DNA of 64,000 nt from Herbaspirillum sp. 3R11 (GTDB lineage: Bacteria; Pseudomonadota; Gammaproteobacteria; Burkholderiales; Burkholderiaceae_D): assembly GCF_004563925.1 (NCBI RefSeq), contig NZ_SPNJ01000001.1:310001-374000 (forward strand). The letters are read 5' to 3'. Below are positions 1 to 10,418 of the stretch, in pieces. A program made the translations under genes and the position numbers. The stretch's first letter is position 1; each line of letters opens with the position of its first letter. The notes beneath the pieces were generated by a model, which saw nothing but the letters and a program-made list of their open reading frames with translations, made no database searches and was not told the DNA's origin.

Positions 1-216
1 GTTGGCGTACAGGCCCATGATCAGTGTGCCGATTGCCGCCGCCACACAGGTGGCGACGAAGACGGAATCCTTCGGCATGCCCGCATCCCCGAGTATGGAT
101 GGGTTGACGAAGATGATGTATGCCATCGTCAGGAAGGTCGTGAGACCGGCCAGCAGCTCGGTACGGACGGTCGTACCGTTGTCGCTGAGTTTGAAATAGT
201 TGTCCAGAAAAGTCAT
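1..216 (-). CDS. NCS2 nucleobase permease, AzgA-like (partial, cut by left edge)
   Basis: Only the first 72 codons are visible; the gene reads leftward from ATG at 216 and leaves the window. A GGAGACA ribosome site sits just ahead of the start. The translation contains [18 protein letters not shown] followed by a helix ending GLYAN, which is typical of the N-terminus of AzgA-type adenine/guanine/hypoxanthine proton symporters. An inner-membrane purine uptake role fits the purine and glyoxylate genes to the right. The exact substrate cannot be told from this fragment. Confidence 0.8.
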   Translation of the reverse strand, partial: MTFLDNYFKLSDNGTTVRTELLAGLTTFLTMAYIIFVNPSILGDAGMPKDSVFVATCVAAAIGTLIMGLYAN

Positions 217-582
217 GAGAATTGTCTCCGTTTACGCAGTGATTACAGTGCGCGATTCTTTTTTATACGCCAGAAAACTTGCAGATTTCTCAGGTCCGCA
301 AAAAATGGGCGTTCTGATTTGTATCTTGTTTTGCGCCGGCTCCCAGTCCTGACAGAAAGCACGTAAACCGGCTTCAAGCAGATTGATTGCAGCGTATGTA
401 ATGTCGTTGAAATATTTGGTGAAAAAGTAAGGCATGGGGAATATCAACTATAAGCTTATGGGTATATGGTGATGAGAAAATTGAATAATGACAATTTGCC
501 ATCTCTTCCATCATGCAATTCCTGATCGGAATGTATCGAATCAGCGAACAATGATGAAACTAAGCTGTGCCAAAGACGGTAT
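217..582. other. intergenic region, no gene called
   Basis: This 366-bp AT-richer stretch separates two leftward genes, the permease fragment and a LysR gene. It should carry the permease promoter. A 71-codon open frame here (232-447, minus) has no recognisable domain and no convincing ribosome site, so it is not called. No intrinsic terminator or riboswitch was recognised. Confidence 0.5.
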
Positions 583-1491
583 TTATCCTCTGGTCCAGTA
601 ATCCGGCTGCGAATACACCTCCTTCAGATAATCGATGAAAAAGCGCGTCTTCGCCGGCAGATGCCGTTGTTGCGGGTAGACGGCCATGATGTCGTAATGG
701 GGCAGGGCGTAGTCGTCCAGCACCGTGATCAGCTCGCCTGAGGCCAGCTGCGACTGGATTTCCCAGGTCGAGCGCCACGCCAGCCCGAGTCCTTCGCTGG
801 CCCAGCGGTGCAGCAGCTCGCCGTCGTTGCAATCCAGGTTGCCCTGCGCGCGGATGATCACCGGCTTGCCGTTCTGCTGGAAATACCAGCCGCGCTGCTG
901 CCCGCCTTGCAGGTTGAAGGCCAGGCAATTGTGCTGTGCCAGGTCGTCCAGCGTTTTGGGGATGCCGTTGCGGTGCAGGTATTCCGGCGCGGCGCACACC
1001 ACGCGGCGGTTGCTGGCCAGCTTGACCGCCACGAAACTCGGCTCGATCGCGCCGCCGATGCGAATGCCAAGGTCATAACCTTCACGCACCAGGTCCACCA
1101 CGCGGTCGGTCAGGTTGAACGAGATCTGCACCTCCGGATGATTGGCCAGGAAAGCCGGCGCATGCGGCGCCACGTGCAGCCGTCCATACGCCGCCGGCGT
1201 CGAGACCACCAGATGGCCGGTGGCCTTGTGGCGGCCTTCGGCGATGCTCTTTTCCGCCACCTCGATATCGCCCAGCAGCTTGCGGCAATGGTCGAGGAAA
1301 ACACTGCCTTGTTCGGTCAGCGTCAGATGCCGTGTGGTGCGATGCATGAGCTTGGTGCCGAGGCGTTTTTCCAGGGCGTCGATGCGTCGGCCCAGCATCA
1401 CCGGGGTGATGTTTTCTTCCAGCGCGGCGGCGGCGAGGCTGCCTTTTTCGACCACGGACACGAACGCTTCGATCTGTTTGAGTTTGTCCAT
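583..1491 (-). CDS. LysR-family transcriptional regulator, probable regulator of gcl
   Basis: This 302-residue protein has a winged helix-turn-helix at about residues 1-60 (KLKQIEAFVSVVEKGSLAAA, then HRTTRHLTLTEQG) and a LysR substrate-binding domain at about 90-295. A near-perfect Shine-Dalgarno, TAAGGAGG, precedes ATG 1491. It is divergent from gcl across about 170 bp that contains a 12-bp palindrome at 1570-1581, so control of the gcl cluster is likely by position. The effector is unknown; a glyoxylate-pathway metabolite is a guess from context. Confidence 0.9.
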   Translation of the reverse strand: MDKLKQIEAFVSVVEKGSLAAAALEENITPVMLGRRIDALEKRLGTKLMHRTTRHLTLTEQGSVFLDHCRKLLGDIEVAEKSIAEGRHKATGHLVVSTPAAYGRLHVAPHAPAFLANHPEVQISFNLTDRVVDLVREGYDLGIRIGGAIEPSFVAVKLASNRRVVCAAPEYLHRNGIPKTLDDLAQHNCLAFNLQGGQQRGWYFQQNGKPVIIRAQGNLDCNDGELLHRWASEGLGLAWRSTWEIQSQLASGELITVLDDYALPHYDIMAVYPQQRHLPAKTRFFIDYLKEVYSQPDYWTRG

Positions 1492-1569
1492 AAATCCTCC
1501 TTATTCAATACTTTTACTATGTTTCCATATTTTTAGTACGGAATAAACAGATATTTACTGGCCTTATCA

Positions 1570-1581
1570 AACAATATTGTT
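1570..1581. promoter_or_regulatory. palindrome AACAATATTGTT in the lysR/gcl divergent promoter
   Basis: A perfect 12-bp palindrome lies 83 bp upstream of the gcl start and 79 bp upstream of the divergent lysR start. LysR proteins bind dyads of this general kind (T-N11-A type), so it is a candidate operator. There is no other support. Confidence 0.35.
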
Positions 1582-1663
1582 GGTTATAGGATGCATCTCA
1601 CTAGCTGAGGGGCATCGTTGTTTTGCTTCCGGCGCATCAGGACCTAACAACCCAGGAGGCAAC

Positions 1664-3439
<1,776 letters not shown>

Positions 3440-3559
3440 TCAGGAAGGTTAAGAAGATCAGAGGAGACAGCGACGGCGGACAACTACATCAGCTTGCCGG
3501 CACATGCCCCCATGTGCCGAGCGGGCGACCGCTGTCGTGTATTGCTGTGCATTGTTGTA

Positions 3560-3603
3560 CGCCACCGCATCCTGGCATTTGCCGGGACCGCGGTGGCGGT
3601 TTT
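3560..3603 (+). terminator. long hairpin with T-run between gcl and hyi
   Basis: A 9-bp outer stem (CGCCACCGC 3560-3568 with GCGGTGGCG 3590-3598) encloses a second stem (TCCTGGC with GCCGGGA) and is followed by TTTT at 3600-3603. It lies 50 nt before hyi, inside what would otherwise be one operon, so it may attenuate read-through from the strongly translated gcl. Confidence 0.5.
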
Positions 3604-3652
3604 AACCCCGACCTGAACCGGCAAGCACCACGACTACCAAGGACACCCAGAC

Positions 3653-4432
3653 ATGACCAAACTCGCCGCTAACCTGACCATGCTCTTCACCGAGCTGCCG
3701 TTCATCGAGCGTTTCCGCGCCGCTGCGCAAGCCAACTTCAAGGCTGTGGAATTCCTGTTCCCGTACGCCTTCGAACCGGCGCAGATCGCCGAACAATTGC
3801 GCAAGAACGAGCTGGAGCTGGTCCTGCACAATCTGCCCGCAGGCAACTGGGAAGCCGGCGAGCGCGGCATCGCCTGTCATCCGGATCGCGTCGGTGAATT
3901 CCGCCAGGGCGTCGACGACGCGATCCGCTACGCAAAAATCCTCGGCGTCAAACAACTGAACTGCCTAGTCGGCATCCAGCAGCAAGGCGTCAGCGCCGCC
4001 GCTGCGCGCGAGACCCTGGTCGCCAATTTGAAGTTCGCCGCCGACAAGCTGCAAGCCGAAGGCATCGCCTTGCTGATCGAACCGATCAACTATTTCGACA
4101 TCCCCGGCTTCTTCCTCAACACCACGAAGCAAGCTGCCGAACTGATCGCCTCGACCGGTTCCAACAACCTGTTCATCCAGTACGACATCTATCACATGCA
4201 ACGCATGGAAGGCGAACTGGCCAACACCATCAAGGCCAATCTCTCGCTGATCCGCCACGTGCAACTGGCCGACAACCCGGGCCGCTTCGAGCCGGGCACG
4301 GGCGAGATCAACTACCGCTTCCTGTTCAAGTACCTGGACGAGATCGGCTATCAGGGCTGGATCGGCTGCGAGTACAAGCCCAAGGCCGGCACCGTCGAAG
4401 GTCTCGGCTGGCGCGCGGCGCACGGTCTTTGA
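3653..4432 (+). CDS. hyi: hydroxypyruvate isomerase
   Basis: This 259-residue TIM-barrel isomerase of the Hyi/xylose-isomerase-like family interconverts hydroxypyruvate and tartronate semialdehyde. Family features are the N-terminus AANLTMLFTELPFIERF, the metal-binding EPINYFDIPGFFL segment near residue 143, QYDIYHMQRMEG, and the C-terminal GCEYKPKAGTVEGLGW. The length matches the E. coli enzyme (258). It sits 213 bp after gcl and 47 bp before glxR, the usual gcl-hyi-glxR order. Confidence 0.96.
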   Translation: MTKLAANLTMLFTELPFIERFRAAAQANFKAVEFLFPYAFEPAQIAEQLRKNELELVLHNLPAGNWEAGERGIACHPDRVGEFRQGVDDAIRYAKILGVKQLNCLVGIQQQGVSAAAARETLVANLKFAADKLQAEGIALLIEPINYFDIPGFFLNTTKQAAELIASTGSNNLFIQYDIYHMQRMEGELANTIKANLSLIRHVQLADNPGRFEPGTGEINYRFLFKYLDEIGYQGWIGCEYKPKAGTVEGLGWRAAHGL

Positions 4433-4479
4433 TCGTCGTTTGAAACGCATTCATTTATTCATCTCAGAGGAGACACATC

Positions 4480-5367
4480 ATGGCAAAAGTCGGATTCATC
4501 GGATTGGGCATCATGGGTTCGCCCATGGCGGAAAACCTGCAAAAGGGCGGTCACAAGCTCTACCTGCATGATCAAAAAAATCCACCTGCAGCGCTGATCG
4601 AAGGCGGCGCCACCGTCTGCACTTCGGGCTCAGAAGTCGCCAAGCGCGCCGACATCATCATCGTGATGGTGCCGGACACGCCGCACGTTGAAGCGGTGCT
4701 GTTCAGCAAAGGCGGCGTCGCCGAAGGCCTGAGTGCCGGCAAGATCGTGGTCGACATGAGCTCGATCTCGCCGATCGCGACCAAGGGTTTCGCGCAGAAG
4801 ATCAACGCACTCGGTTGCGAATACCTGGACGCGCCGGTCTCCGGCGGCGAAGTCGGCGCCAAGGCGGCGTCGCTGACGATCATGGTTGGCGGCAACGAGT
4901 CGGCGTTCAATGATGTCAAGTCCTTGTTCGAGCTGATGGGCAAGAACATCACCTTGGTCGGCGGTAACGGCGACGGCCAGACCACCAAGGTGGCGAATCA
5001 GATCATCGTTGCGCTGAATATTCAGGCGGTGGCTGAAGCGTTGTTGTTTGCTTCCAAGGCGGGTGCGGATCCTGCGCGGGTGCGGCAGGCGTTGATGGGC
5101 GGGTTTGCTTCTTCGCGCATTCTGGAAGTGCATGGCGAGCGCATGGTCAAGCGTACTTTCAATCCTGGTTTCCGGATTGAGTTGCATCAGAAGGATTTGA
5201 ATCTGGCTTTGCAGGGGGCGAAGGCTTTGGGTGTCAGCTTGCCTAATACGGCGGCTACGCAGGAGTTGATGAATGCTTGTGCGGCTAATGGGATGAGTGG
5301 GTTGGATCACTCGGCGTTGTGCCGGGCGATTGAGTTGATGTCGAATCATGAGATTGCCAAGGGCTGA
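4480..5367 (+). CDS. glxR: 2-hydroxy-3-oxopropionate (tartronate semialdehyde) reductase
   Basis: This 295-residue beta-hydroxyacid dehydrogenase reduces tartronate semialdehyde to D-glycerate with NAD(P)H. It shows a Rossmann start (GFIGLGIMGSPMAENL), the substrate motif DAPVSGGEVGA near residue 125, and the catalytic lysine in TTKVANQIIVALN. AGAGGAGA lies ahead of ATG 4480. Base composition changes inside the gene: by hand count the coding strand is about 52% G+T at 4921-5040 but about 65% G+T at 5041-5400, next to repeat copy A. The reading frame is intact. Confidence 0.96.
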   Translation: MAKVGFIGLGIMGSPMAENLQKGGHKLYLHDQKNPPAALIEGGATVCTSGSEVAKRADIIIVMVPDTPHVEAVLFSKGGVAEGLSAGKIVVDMSSISPIATKGFAQKINALGCEYLDAPVSGGEVGAKAASLTIMVGGNESAFNDVKSLFELMGKNITLVGGNGDGQTTKVANQIIVALNIQAVAEALLFASKAGADPARVRQALMGGFASSRILEVHGERMVKRTFNPGFRIELHQKDLNLALQGAKALGVSLPNTAATQELMNACAANGMSGLDHSALCRAIELMSNHEIAKG

Positions 5368-5369
5368 TC

Positions 5370-5676
5370 TGGCTGGTCGTTGCTGAGTCTTTTCTTTCTT
5401 CGGACGACCATGGTTGCCGGGGGCGGCCCGGCAGCCGCTCACTTTCTTTGCTTCGCCAAAGAAAGTAAGCAAAGAAAGGCGACCGCGATTCGCCGCCCCG
5501 CTGCGCGGGGTTCCCGTTGGTGCCGCACTCAAATCGGGAAGGGAAACAAACTCGCTGCGCTCAGACAAGTTTCCCTTCTTTATCCGATTTGAGCACGTCA
5601 CCAACGGCGACTCATAAGCGGAATTCTTCTTCGGCTCGCTTCGCATTGCCTTGGGTGGCTCGCCTGCGGCATCGTG
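5370..5676 (+). repeat. multi-hairpin repeat, copy A (first half of inverted pair A/B)
   Basis: Boundaries are approximate. In order it holds a GC-rich CCGGGGG...CCCGGC stem, a perfect 10-bp hairpin at 5441-5466 (ACTTTCTTTG with CAAAGAAAGT), the segment AAGTAAGC...GACCGC (5463-5486), a CCCCG/CGGGG hairpin (5496-5510), and a long stem-loop at 5515-5606. That last stem pairs CGTTGGTG with CACCAACG, AAATCGG with CCGATTT, and GGGAAAC with GTTTCCC. It ends in CTCATAAGCGG and GGCTCGCTTCGC blocks. Its 5' module is shared with copies C and D; its inner module with C and E. It is not protein-coding. Confidence 0.9.
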
Positions 5677-5730
5677 ATTCTCATTCTTTCGTCTTTTTAG
5701 AGCGATAGTGAAGAACTGCGGCCGTCACAT

Positions 5731-6033
5731 GATCTCTGTCCCCTGGCGATGCGAAGCGAGCCAGTCTGGAAGTCCGCTTGCGAGTAGCCGGTGGCGGCAG
5801 GTGCAAATCGGATAAAGAGGGGAAATTTGTCTGAGCGCAGCGAGTTTATTTCCCCTCCCGATTTGTGCCTGCCGACGCCGGGGACCCCGAAGGGGCTACG
5901 AACCAGCGGTCGCTTCTTTTGCTTACTTTTCTTGGCGAGACAAGAAAAGTGAGTAGCCGCCGGGCTACCCCCGGCAGGGTTGATCGAAGAAAAAACAGCA
6001 TTCATCAACGCACAACAAGCAAGTCGGAACAAT
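5731..6033 (-). repeat. multi-hairpin repeat, copy B (inverted partner of A)
   Basis: Boundaries are approximate. It is the same element in inverted orientation. Its 10-bp hairpin at 5925-5950 reads ACTTTTCTTG with CAAGAAAAGT, differing from copy A at two stem positions with both partners changed. The long stem runs from AAATCGG (5805-5811) to CCGATTT (5858-5864), extended by GGCAGG/CCTGCC. The 3' module carries CTCGCAAGCGG (inner type shared with D). Its 5' edge, ending in GTCGGAAC, reaches within about 15 nt of the ttuD start, next to its ribosome site. Confidence 0.88.
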
Positions 6034-6047
6034 AAGGAATCAACAAA

Positions 6048-7313
6048 ATGCAACTCAACCCCCGCCAATTCCTCCTCGACCTCTACACCGCCGCCGTCTC
6101 CGCAGTAAGCGCAGAAAAATCCCTCCCATCCTTCCTGCCCGAACCGCCGAAAAATGGCCGCACCATCGTCATAGGCGCAGGCAAAGGCGCCGCAGCCATG
6201 GCCAAGACAGTAGAGCAGCACTGGCCCGGAAAAATATCAGGACTGGTAGTGACCAGATACGGCCACGGCGCCGACTGCCAACAAATCGAAGTCGTCGAAG
6301 CCTCCCACCCCGTGCCCGACGAAGCCGGCCGCCAAGCCGCCGCCCGCATGCTGGCCATGGTCAACGGCCTCACCAAAGACGACCTGGTCCTCTGCCTGAT
6401 CTCCGGCGGCGGCTCAGCGCTGCTCGCACTCCCGGCCGAAGGCATCACCCTCGAACAAAAGCAGGCCATCAACAAAGCCCTGCTCAAAAGCGGCGCCAAT
6501 ATCTTCGAAATGAACTGCGTCCGCAAACACCTCTCCGCCATCAAAGGCGGCCGCCTCGCTTTGGCCTGTGCACCGGCGCGCGTAGTGACGCTGATGATCT
6601 CCGACATCCCCGGCGACGATCCCGGCATCATCGCCAGCGGCCCGACCTTGCCTGACGCCACCACCTGTGCCGAGGCCTTGGCGGTGCTGCGCAAATACAA
6701 GATCGAGGTTCCACCATCGGTGCAAGTGCATCTGGAGTCCGGCATCGGCGAAACCCCCAAGCCCGGCGATGAACGCCTGGCCGCCAACGAACACCACGTC
6801 ATCGCCACCGCCCAGCAAGCCCTGCAGGCAGCGGCAACAGCTGCACGCGCCGCCGGCATCACGCCCTATATCCTGTCCGATGACATGGAAGGCGAAGCGT
6901 GCGACATCGGCCTCGCGCACGCGGCGATCGCAAAACAGATCGCCCAGCACGACCAGCCGTTCAAGAAACCCTGCGTGCTGATCTCCGGCGGCGAAACCAC
7001 CGTCACCGTGCGCGGCACCGGTCGCGGCGGACGCAATGCGGAATTCCTGCTCAGTCTCGCCAACGCCCTCAACGGCGCACCCGGCATGCATGCGATCGCC
7101 TGCGACACCGACGGCATCGACGGTTCGGAAGACAACGCCGGCGCGATCTATGAACCCGACTCAATGAAGCGCGCCGCAGAACTCGGCCTCAATCCGAAGG
7201 CGCTGCTGGAGAACAACGACGGCTACGGTTTCTTCAGCGCGCTCGGCGACCTCGTCGTCAGCGGCCCGACGCGTACCAACGTCAACGATTTCCGCGCCAT
7301 CCTGATCCTTTAA
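6048..7313 (+). CDS. ttuD: glycerate 2-kinase / hydroxypyruvate reductase-type protein (MOFRL family)
   Basis: This 421-residue DUF4147/MOFRL protein is often annotated as hydroxypyruvate reductase TtuD, but characterised relatives are glycerate 2-kinases that make 2-phosphoglycerate. Family segments are IGAGKGAAAMA near residue 43, CLISGGGSALLALP near 120, MISDIPGDDPGIIASGPT near 185, VLISGGETTVTVRGTGRGG near 310 and DTDGIDGSEDNAGA near 350. After GlxR it would take glycerate towards PEP, and pyk follows 65 bp later. AAGGAATCAACAAA precedes ATG 6048. Its first 120 bp are about 66% A+C on the coding strand, beside repeat B. Confidence 0.93.
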   Translation: MQLNPRQFLLDLYTAAVSAVSAEKSLPSFLPEPPKNGRTIVIGAGKGAAAMAKTVEQHWPGKISGLVVTRYGHGADCQQIEVVEASHPVPDEAGRQAAARMLAMVNGLTKDDLVLCLISGGGSALLALPAEGITLEQKQAINKALLKSGANIFEMNCVRKHLSAIKGGRLALACAPARVVTLMISDIPGDDPGIIASGPTLPDATTCAEALAVLRKYKIEVPPSVQVHLESGIGETPKPGDERLAANEHHVIATAQQALQAAATAARAAGITPYILSDDMEGEACDIGLAHAAIAKQIAQHDQPFKKPCVLISGGETTVTVRGTGRGGRNAEFLLSLANALNGAPGMHAIACDTDGIDGSEDNAGAIYEPDSMKRAAELGLNPKALLENNDGYGFFSALGDLVVSGPTRTNVNDFRAILIL

Positions 7314-7378
7314 AAAATTACCGTCGTCAGTGATAGCTGCTGGCGACGTCGTCACCAACAACACCAAGGAGACCGTCC

Positions 7379-8812
7379 ATGCGACGTCAACGCCAGGCAA
7401 AAATCGTAGCCACACTCGGCCCCGCCAGCGCTACCAAAGAGATGATCAAAGCGCTGTTCGAAGCCGGAGCCGATGTGTTCCGCTTCAACTTCAGCCACGG
7501 CACCCACGCCGACCATCACGCGCGTTTTGAGATCGTGCGCGCCGTCGAGCGTGAAGTCGGCCGCCCGATCGCCATCCTCGCCGACCTGCAAGGTCCCAAG
7601 CTGCGCGTCGGCCAGTTCGCCGAGGGCAAGGTCCAGTTGGAAGCAGGGCAGGAGTTCATTCTCGACCGCGATACCACGCCCGGCGACAACACCCGTGTCT
7701 GTCTGCCGCATGCCGAACTGTTTGAAGTTATCGCCGCCGGCCAGTCGCTGCTGCTCGACGACGGCAAGCTGCGTCTGCAAGTGCTCGACAGCGACGGCCA
7801 ACGCATCCGCACCAAGGTCATCAACGGCGGCGCCTTGTCCGACCGCAAGGGCGTCAACGTGCCCGACGCCGTGCTGCCGATTCCCGCGCTGACCGAGAAA
7901 GACAAACGCGACCTGGCCTTCGCCCTGGAACTCGGCGTCGACTGGATCGCGCTGTCGTTCGTCCAGCGTCCCGAAGACGTGCACGAAGCATGCGCCCTGA
8001 TCAACGGCCGCGCCGCCGTCTTGTCCAAATTGGAAAAGCCCGCCGCTCTCGACCGCCTCGATGAAATCGTCCAGGCCTCCGACGCCATCATGGTCGCGCG
8101 CGGCGACCTCGGCGTCGAGCTGCCGCCCGAGCGCGTGCCCGGCACGCAAAAGCGTATCCTGCGTGTCTGCCGCCAGCACGGTCGTCCCATCGTCATCGCC
8201 ACGCAGATGCTGGAGTCGATGATCACGAGTCCCGTGCCGACCCGTGCCGAAGTCTCCGACGTCGCCGCCGCCATTTACGACGGCTCCGACGCCGTCATGC
8301 TGTCGGCAGAATCCGCCAACGGCAGCTACCCGCTGCAAGCCGTCGCCATGATGGACCGCGTCATCAGCGAAGTCGAACGCGACCCGCTCTACCGCAACAT
8401 GCTCGACGCCCAGCAGGAGACGCCGCAAGCCAACAGCTCTGATGCGATCTGCTCCGCCCTGCGCGACGTCACCCGCATCGTCGGCGCCACCGCCACCGTG
8501 ACCTACACCAGCTCCGGCCACACCAGCCTGCGCGCCGCCCGCGAACGCCCGATGGCGCCGATCCTGAGCATCACGCCGAAGATTGCGACCGCACGCAAGC
8601 TGGCATTGGTGTGGGGAGTACATTCAACGATCAGCGACCAGATTCACAACGAAAGCGAAATGGTCAGCGCAGCATGCCAGACGGCATTGAAGGAAGGATT
8701 TGCGAAGAAGGGTGATCAGATCGCGATTACCGCCGGCATGCCCTTTGGGCAGCCGGGGAGTACCAATTTGTTGCGGTTGGCGGAGGTGTGGGGAGACTCT
8801 TCCAATCATTGA
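7379..8812 (+). CDS. pyk: pyruvate kinase
   Basis: This 477-residue pyruvate kinase converts PEP and ADP to pyruvate and ATP. Visible motifs are KIVATLGPAS at the N-terminus, FRFNFSHGTH, ADLQGPKLRVG, the active-site stretch SKLEKP...IMVARGDLGVELP near residue 240, and MLESMITSPVPTRAEVSD with the catalytic Thr/Arg region. The C-terminal allosteric domain is complete. AAGGAGACC precedes ATG 7379. Its place after ttuD makes it the last step from glyoxylate to pyruvate, so it is probably a pathway-dedicated isozyme. Confidence 0.97.
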   Translation: MRRQRQAKIVATLGPASATKEMIKALFEAGADVFRFNFSHGTHADHHARFEIVRAVEREVGRPIAILADLQGPKLRVGQFAEGKVQLEAGQEFILDRDTTPGDNTRVCLPHAELFEVIAAGQSLLLDDGKLRLQVLDSDGQRIRTKVINGGALSDRKGVNVPDAVLPIPALTEKDKRDLAFALELGVDWIALSFVQRPEDVHEACALINGRAAVLSKLEKPAALDRLDEIVQASDAIMVARGDLGVELPPERVPGTQKRILRVCRQHGRPIVIATQMLESMITSPVPTRAEVSDVAAAIYDGSDAVMLSAESANGSYPLQAVAMMDRVISEVERDPLYRNMLDAQQETPQANSSDAICSALRDVTRIVGATATVTYTSSGHTSLRAARERPMAPILSITPKIATARKLALVWGVHSTISDQIHNESEMVSAACQTALKEGFAKKGDQIAITAGMPFGQPGSTNLLRLAEVWGDSSNH

Positions 8813-8820
8813 ACATCATT

Positions 8821-8846
8821 GAGGATTCCGGAAGGCCGGAATCCTC
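8821..8846. other. perfect 11-bp hairpin after pyk, no T-run
   Basis: GAGGATTCCGG (8821-8831) pairs with CCGGAATCCTC (8836-8846) over a 4-nt loop, starting 8 nt after the pyk stop and ending just before the stop of the convergent gene. There is no T-tract on either strand, so termination would need another mechanism. It may act as a 3'-end stabiliser. Confidence 0.5.
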
Positions 8847-8853
8847 TGATCCG

Positions 8854-9264
8854 TTAAGGACTGATTCCGGCAAATGCCTTGCAACCTATCTCCAGCTGCT
8901 CTTTGTCGTAAGTGACAATGACTGCACCGTCAATCTGACCTTTCACATATGGATCTTTGCTGGCCTCAAGTCTTTTTATTTCGTCTCTTGTTTTTTGGTC
9001 GAACCCACTGCTCTCTGATGAAAACTGGGCCTTAATTTTTTCCGTCAGGTGGGGATAGAGTTTGTTGCAGTTTCTTGTCGTAGCAACGACGTAGAGTGCA
9101 TTTTTCAGACTGTCGGCATAGATGGCCGATGCGACGTCAATTGCCTGCACAAGAACTGCTTCTTTTTCTTTGCTTAGAACCGGTGGTGCATCTTGTGCGA
9201 ATACCGGGCTGCTGAAAAACAGAGCAAGAACAAGAGCCCTGTTTGGCGAACGTCCAAAATTCAT
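8854..9264 (-). CDS. small exported protein of unknown function
   Basis: This 136-residue protein has a clear Sec signal peptide (MNFGRSPNRALVLALFFSSP, likely cut after VFA before QDAPP). The mature part is helical and charged, with a single C near the middle (TTRNCNKLYP) and another near the end (EIGCKAFAG), which could form a disulfide. ATG 9264 is chosen because it begins the signal peptide and follows AAGGAAA; an earlier in-frame start would add 17 hydrophilic residues. I do not recognise the family. It is convergent with pyk and 43 bp downstream of the YjbR gene. Confidence 0.7.
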   Translation of the reverse strand: MNFGRSPNRALVLALFFSSPVFAQDAPPVLSKEKEAVLVQAIDVASAIYADSLKNALYVVATTRNCNKLYPHLTEKIKAQFSSESSGFDQKTRDEIKRLEASKDPYVKGQIDGAVIVTYDKEQLEIGCKAFAGISP

Positions 9265-9307
9265 TTGATTTCCTTGTTCAGTTTTTTGTCTATGTATTGC
9301 TTTTTTG

Positions 9308-9664
9308 TCAATCAAGCAATGCCTTCCGCTGCTTCCCGCTCAAGCCCTTCAACGCCTTGTCATAAGCCCACCGTACCAGTTCCTTCAAATACTCCTCCGG
9401 CATGGTCCGCACATCCACAATCGTCACCCAATGAAAGCGCGCCATGTAACGCGCCGGCTTGATGCCGGGCATGTCGGTCAGTTCGATGAAGCGTTCGGGG
9501 CTGACGCGGAAGCTGAAGCGCCATTTTTCGGGATCGCTGGTCTTGAACCAGGCGAAGTTTTTTTCACCGACTGAATACACCAGGATATTGGATGGCGGCA
9601 GGGCGAGGTGTGAGGTCGCGGCCGGCAGGTCGCTGCAGAATTTTTTGAGCTGAGTGGTGTTCAT
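9308..9664 (-). CDS. MmcQ/YjbR-family protein
   Basis: This 118-residue protein matches the MmcQ/YjbR (DUF419) fold: NILVYSVGEKNFAWFKTSDP, a KWRFSFRVSPERFIELTDMPG core, PARYMARFHWVTIVD and the terminal helix RWAYDKALKGLSGKQRK. Members are small cytosolic CyaY-like proteins, presumed DNA or nucleic-acid binding, without a settled function. ATG 9664 is preferred over an upstream TTG at 9700 because it begins the conserved part. The ribosome site is weak. Confidence 0.85.
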   Translation of the reverse strand: MNTTQLKKFCSDLPAATSHLALPPSNILVYSVGEKNFAWFKTSDPEKWRFSFRVSPERFIELTDMPGIKPARYMARFHWVTIVDVRTMPEEYLKELVRWAYDKALKGLSGKQRKALLD

Positions 9665-9770
9665 CGTGACAAGGCAGGTTCGGGAAAACGTCGCGTGCAA
9701 GGTATTTCAATTGAAAGCGGTGCCTCAAACGATCCGAGGGCGCCGCTTCATTCTTCCCGTCTGAAACGGA

Positions 9771-10418
9771 CTACCGGAACATGGACGGCAATCGATTCAT
9801 CGCGTAGGGGATCGAATCAACACGCACCGGCATCATTGCCAGTTCACCGCTTTTCTGCATGTCGACGATCGCCTTCAACAGCATCTGTTCCAGCGCGCGT
9901 TCGAAAGCGACGTTGGTGGGAAGTCCCTCAATACCCGGAGGCAGCGAGGTATTGCCGATGGCGCTGTAGATGGCGTGCTTGATGGCTGTGTGGGTGAAGG
10001 TCTTGCCGTTGATGTTGACGCTGACGGTGAGTTCATAGTTATCCATCACAGTGGTGCCGGCGAGGCCGAAGGTCAAGCCGACGCCGGCTCCTTTGGCGGC
10101 GGCGGCGCCGATATCTGCAATGTTGTTGACGGTCACTTCAATCGTGCCGGCGCCATCGTCGCCGGCCGGCACGATTACACCGGTGCCGCGCAGGATGCGC
10201 TCCGTACTATCTTTGAGCATCGCGTTGACACGGGGAAATGCCTTGCCGTTGCGTTGAAATTCGGTAGTGACTTTAAGCTTGAGCGATTCCTGGCGTTTTT
10301 GCAGAGCGTCATACGAAATTTTGGGAACCGACGGGTCCACGAAAGACCTCGGTGTAAAACATCCACTCAGAACAAAGCAAAGACATGCTGCGGTGGCAAT
10401 TTTGATTTTTGTGTACAT
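9771..10418 (-). CDS. putative lipoprotein of unknown function
   Basis: This 215-residue protein begins MYTKIKIATAACLCFVLSGC, a type II signal peptide with lipobox LSGC (Cys at about residue 20), so it is predicted to be lipid-anchored. The mature part has a glycine/alanine-rich hydrophobic stretch (GAAAAKGAGVGLTFGLAG) near the middle, followed by beta-like segments (NYELTVSVNINGKTFTHTA). It resembles small Burkholderiales lipoproteins of unknown function. ATG 10418 is set by the signal peptide; an upstream start would bury it behind 30 residues. Confidence 0.75.
   Translation of the reverse strand: MYTKIKIATAACLCFVLSGCFTPRSFVDPSVPKISYDALQKRQESLKLKVTTEFQRNGKAFPRVNAMLKDSTERILRGTGVIVPAGDDGAGTIEVTVNNIADIGAAAAKGAGVGLTFGLAGTTVMDNYELTVSVNINGKTFTHTAIKHAIYSAIGNTSLPPGIEGLPTNVAFERALEQMLLKAIVDMQKSGELAMMPVRVDSIPYAMNRLPSMFR

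Noticed and set aside
232-447. 71-codon minus-strand frame between the permease fragment and the LysR gene
   Set aside because: No ribosome site, no recognisable domain, and a composition unlike neighbouring genes.
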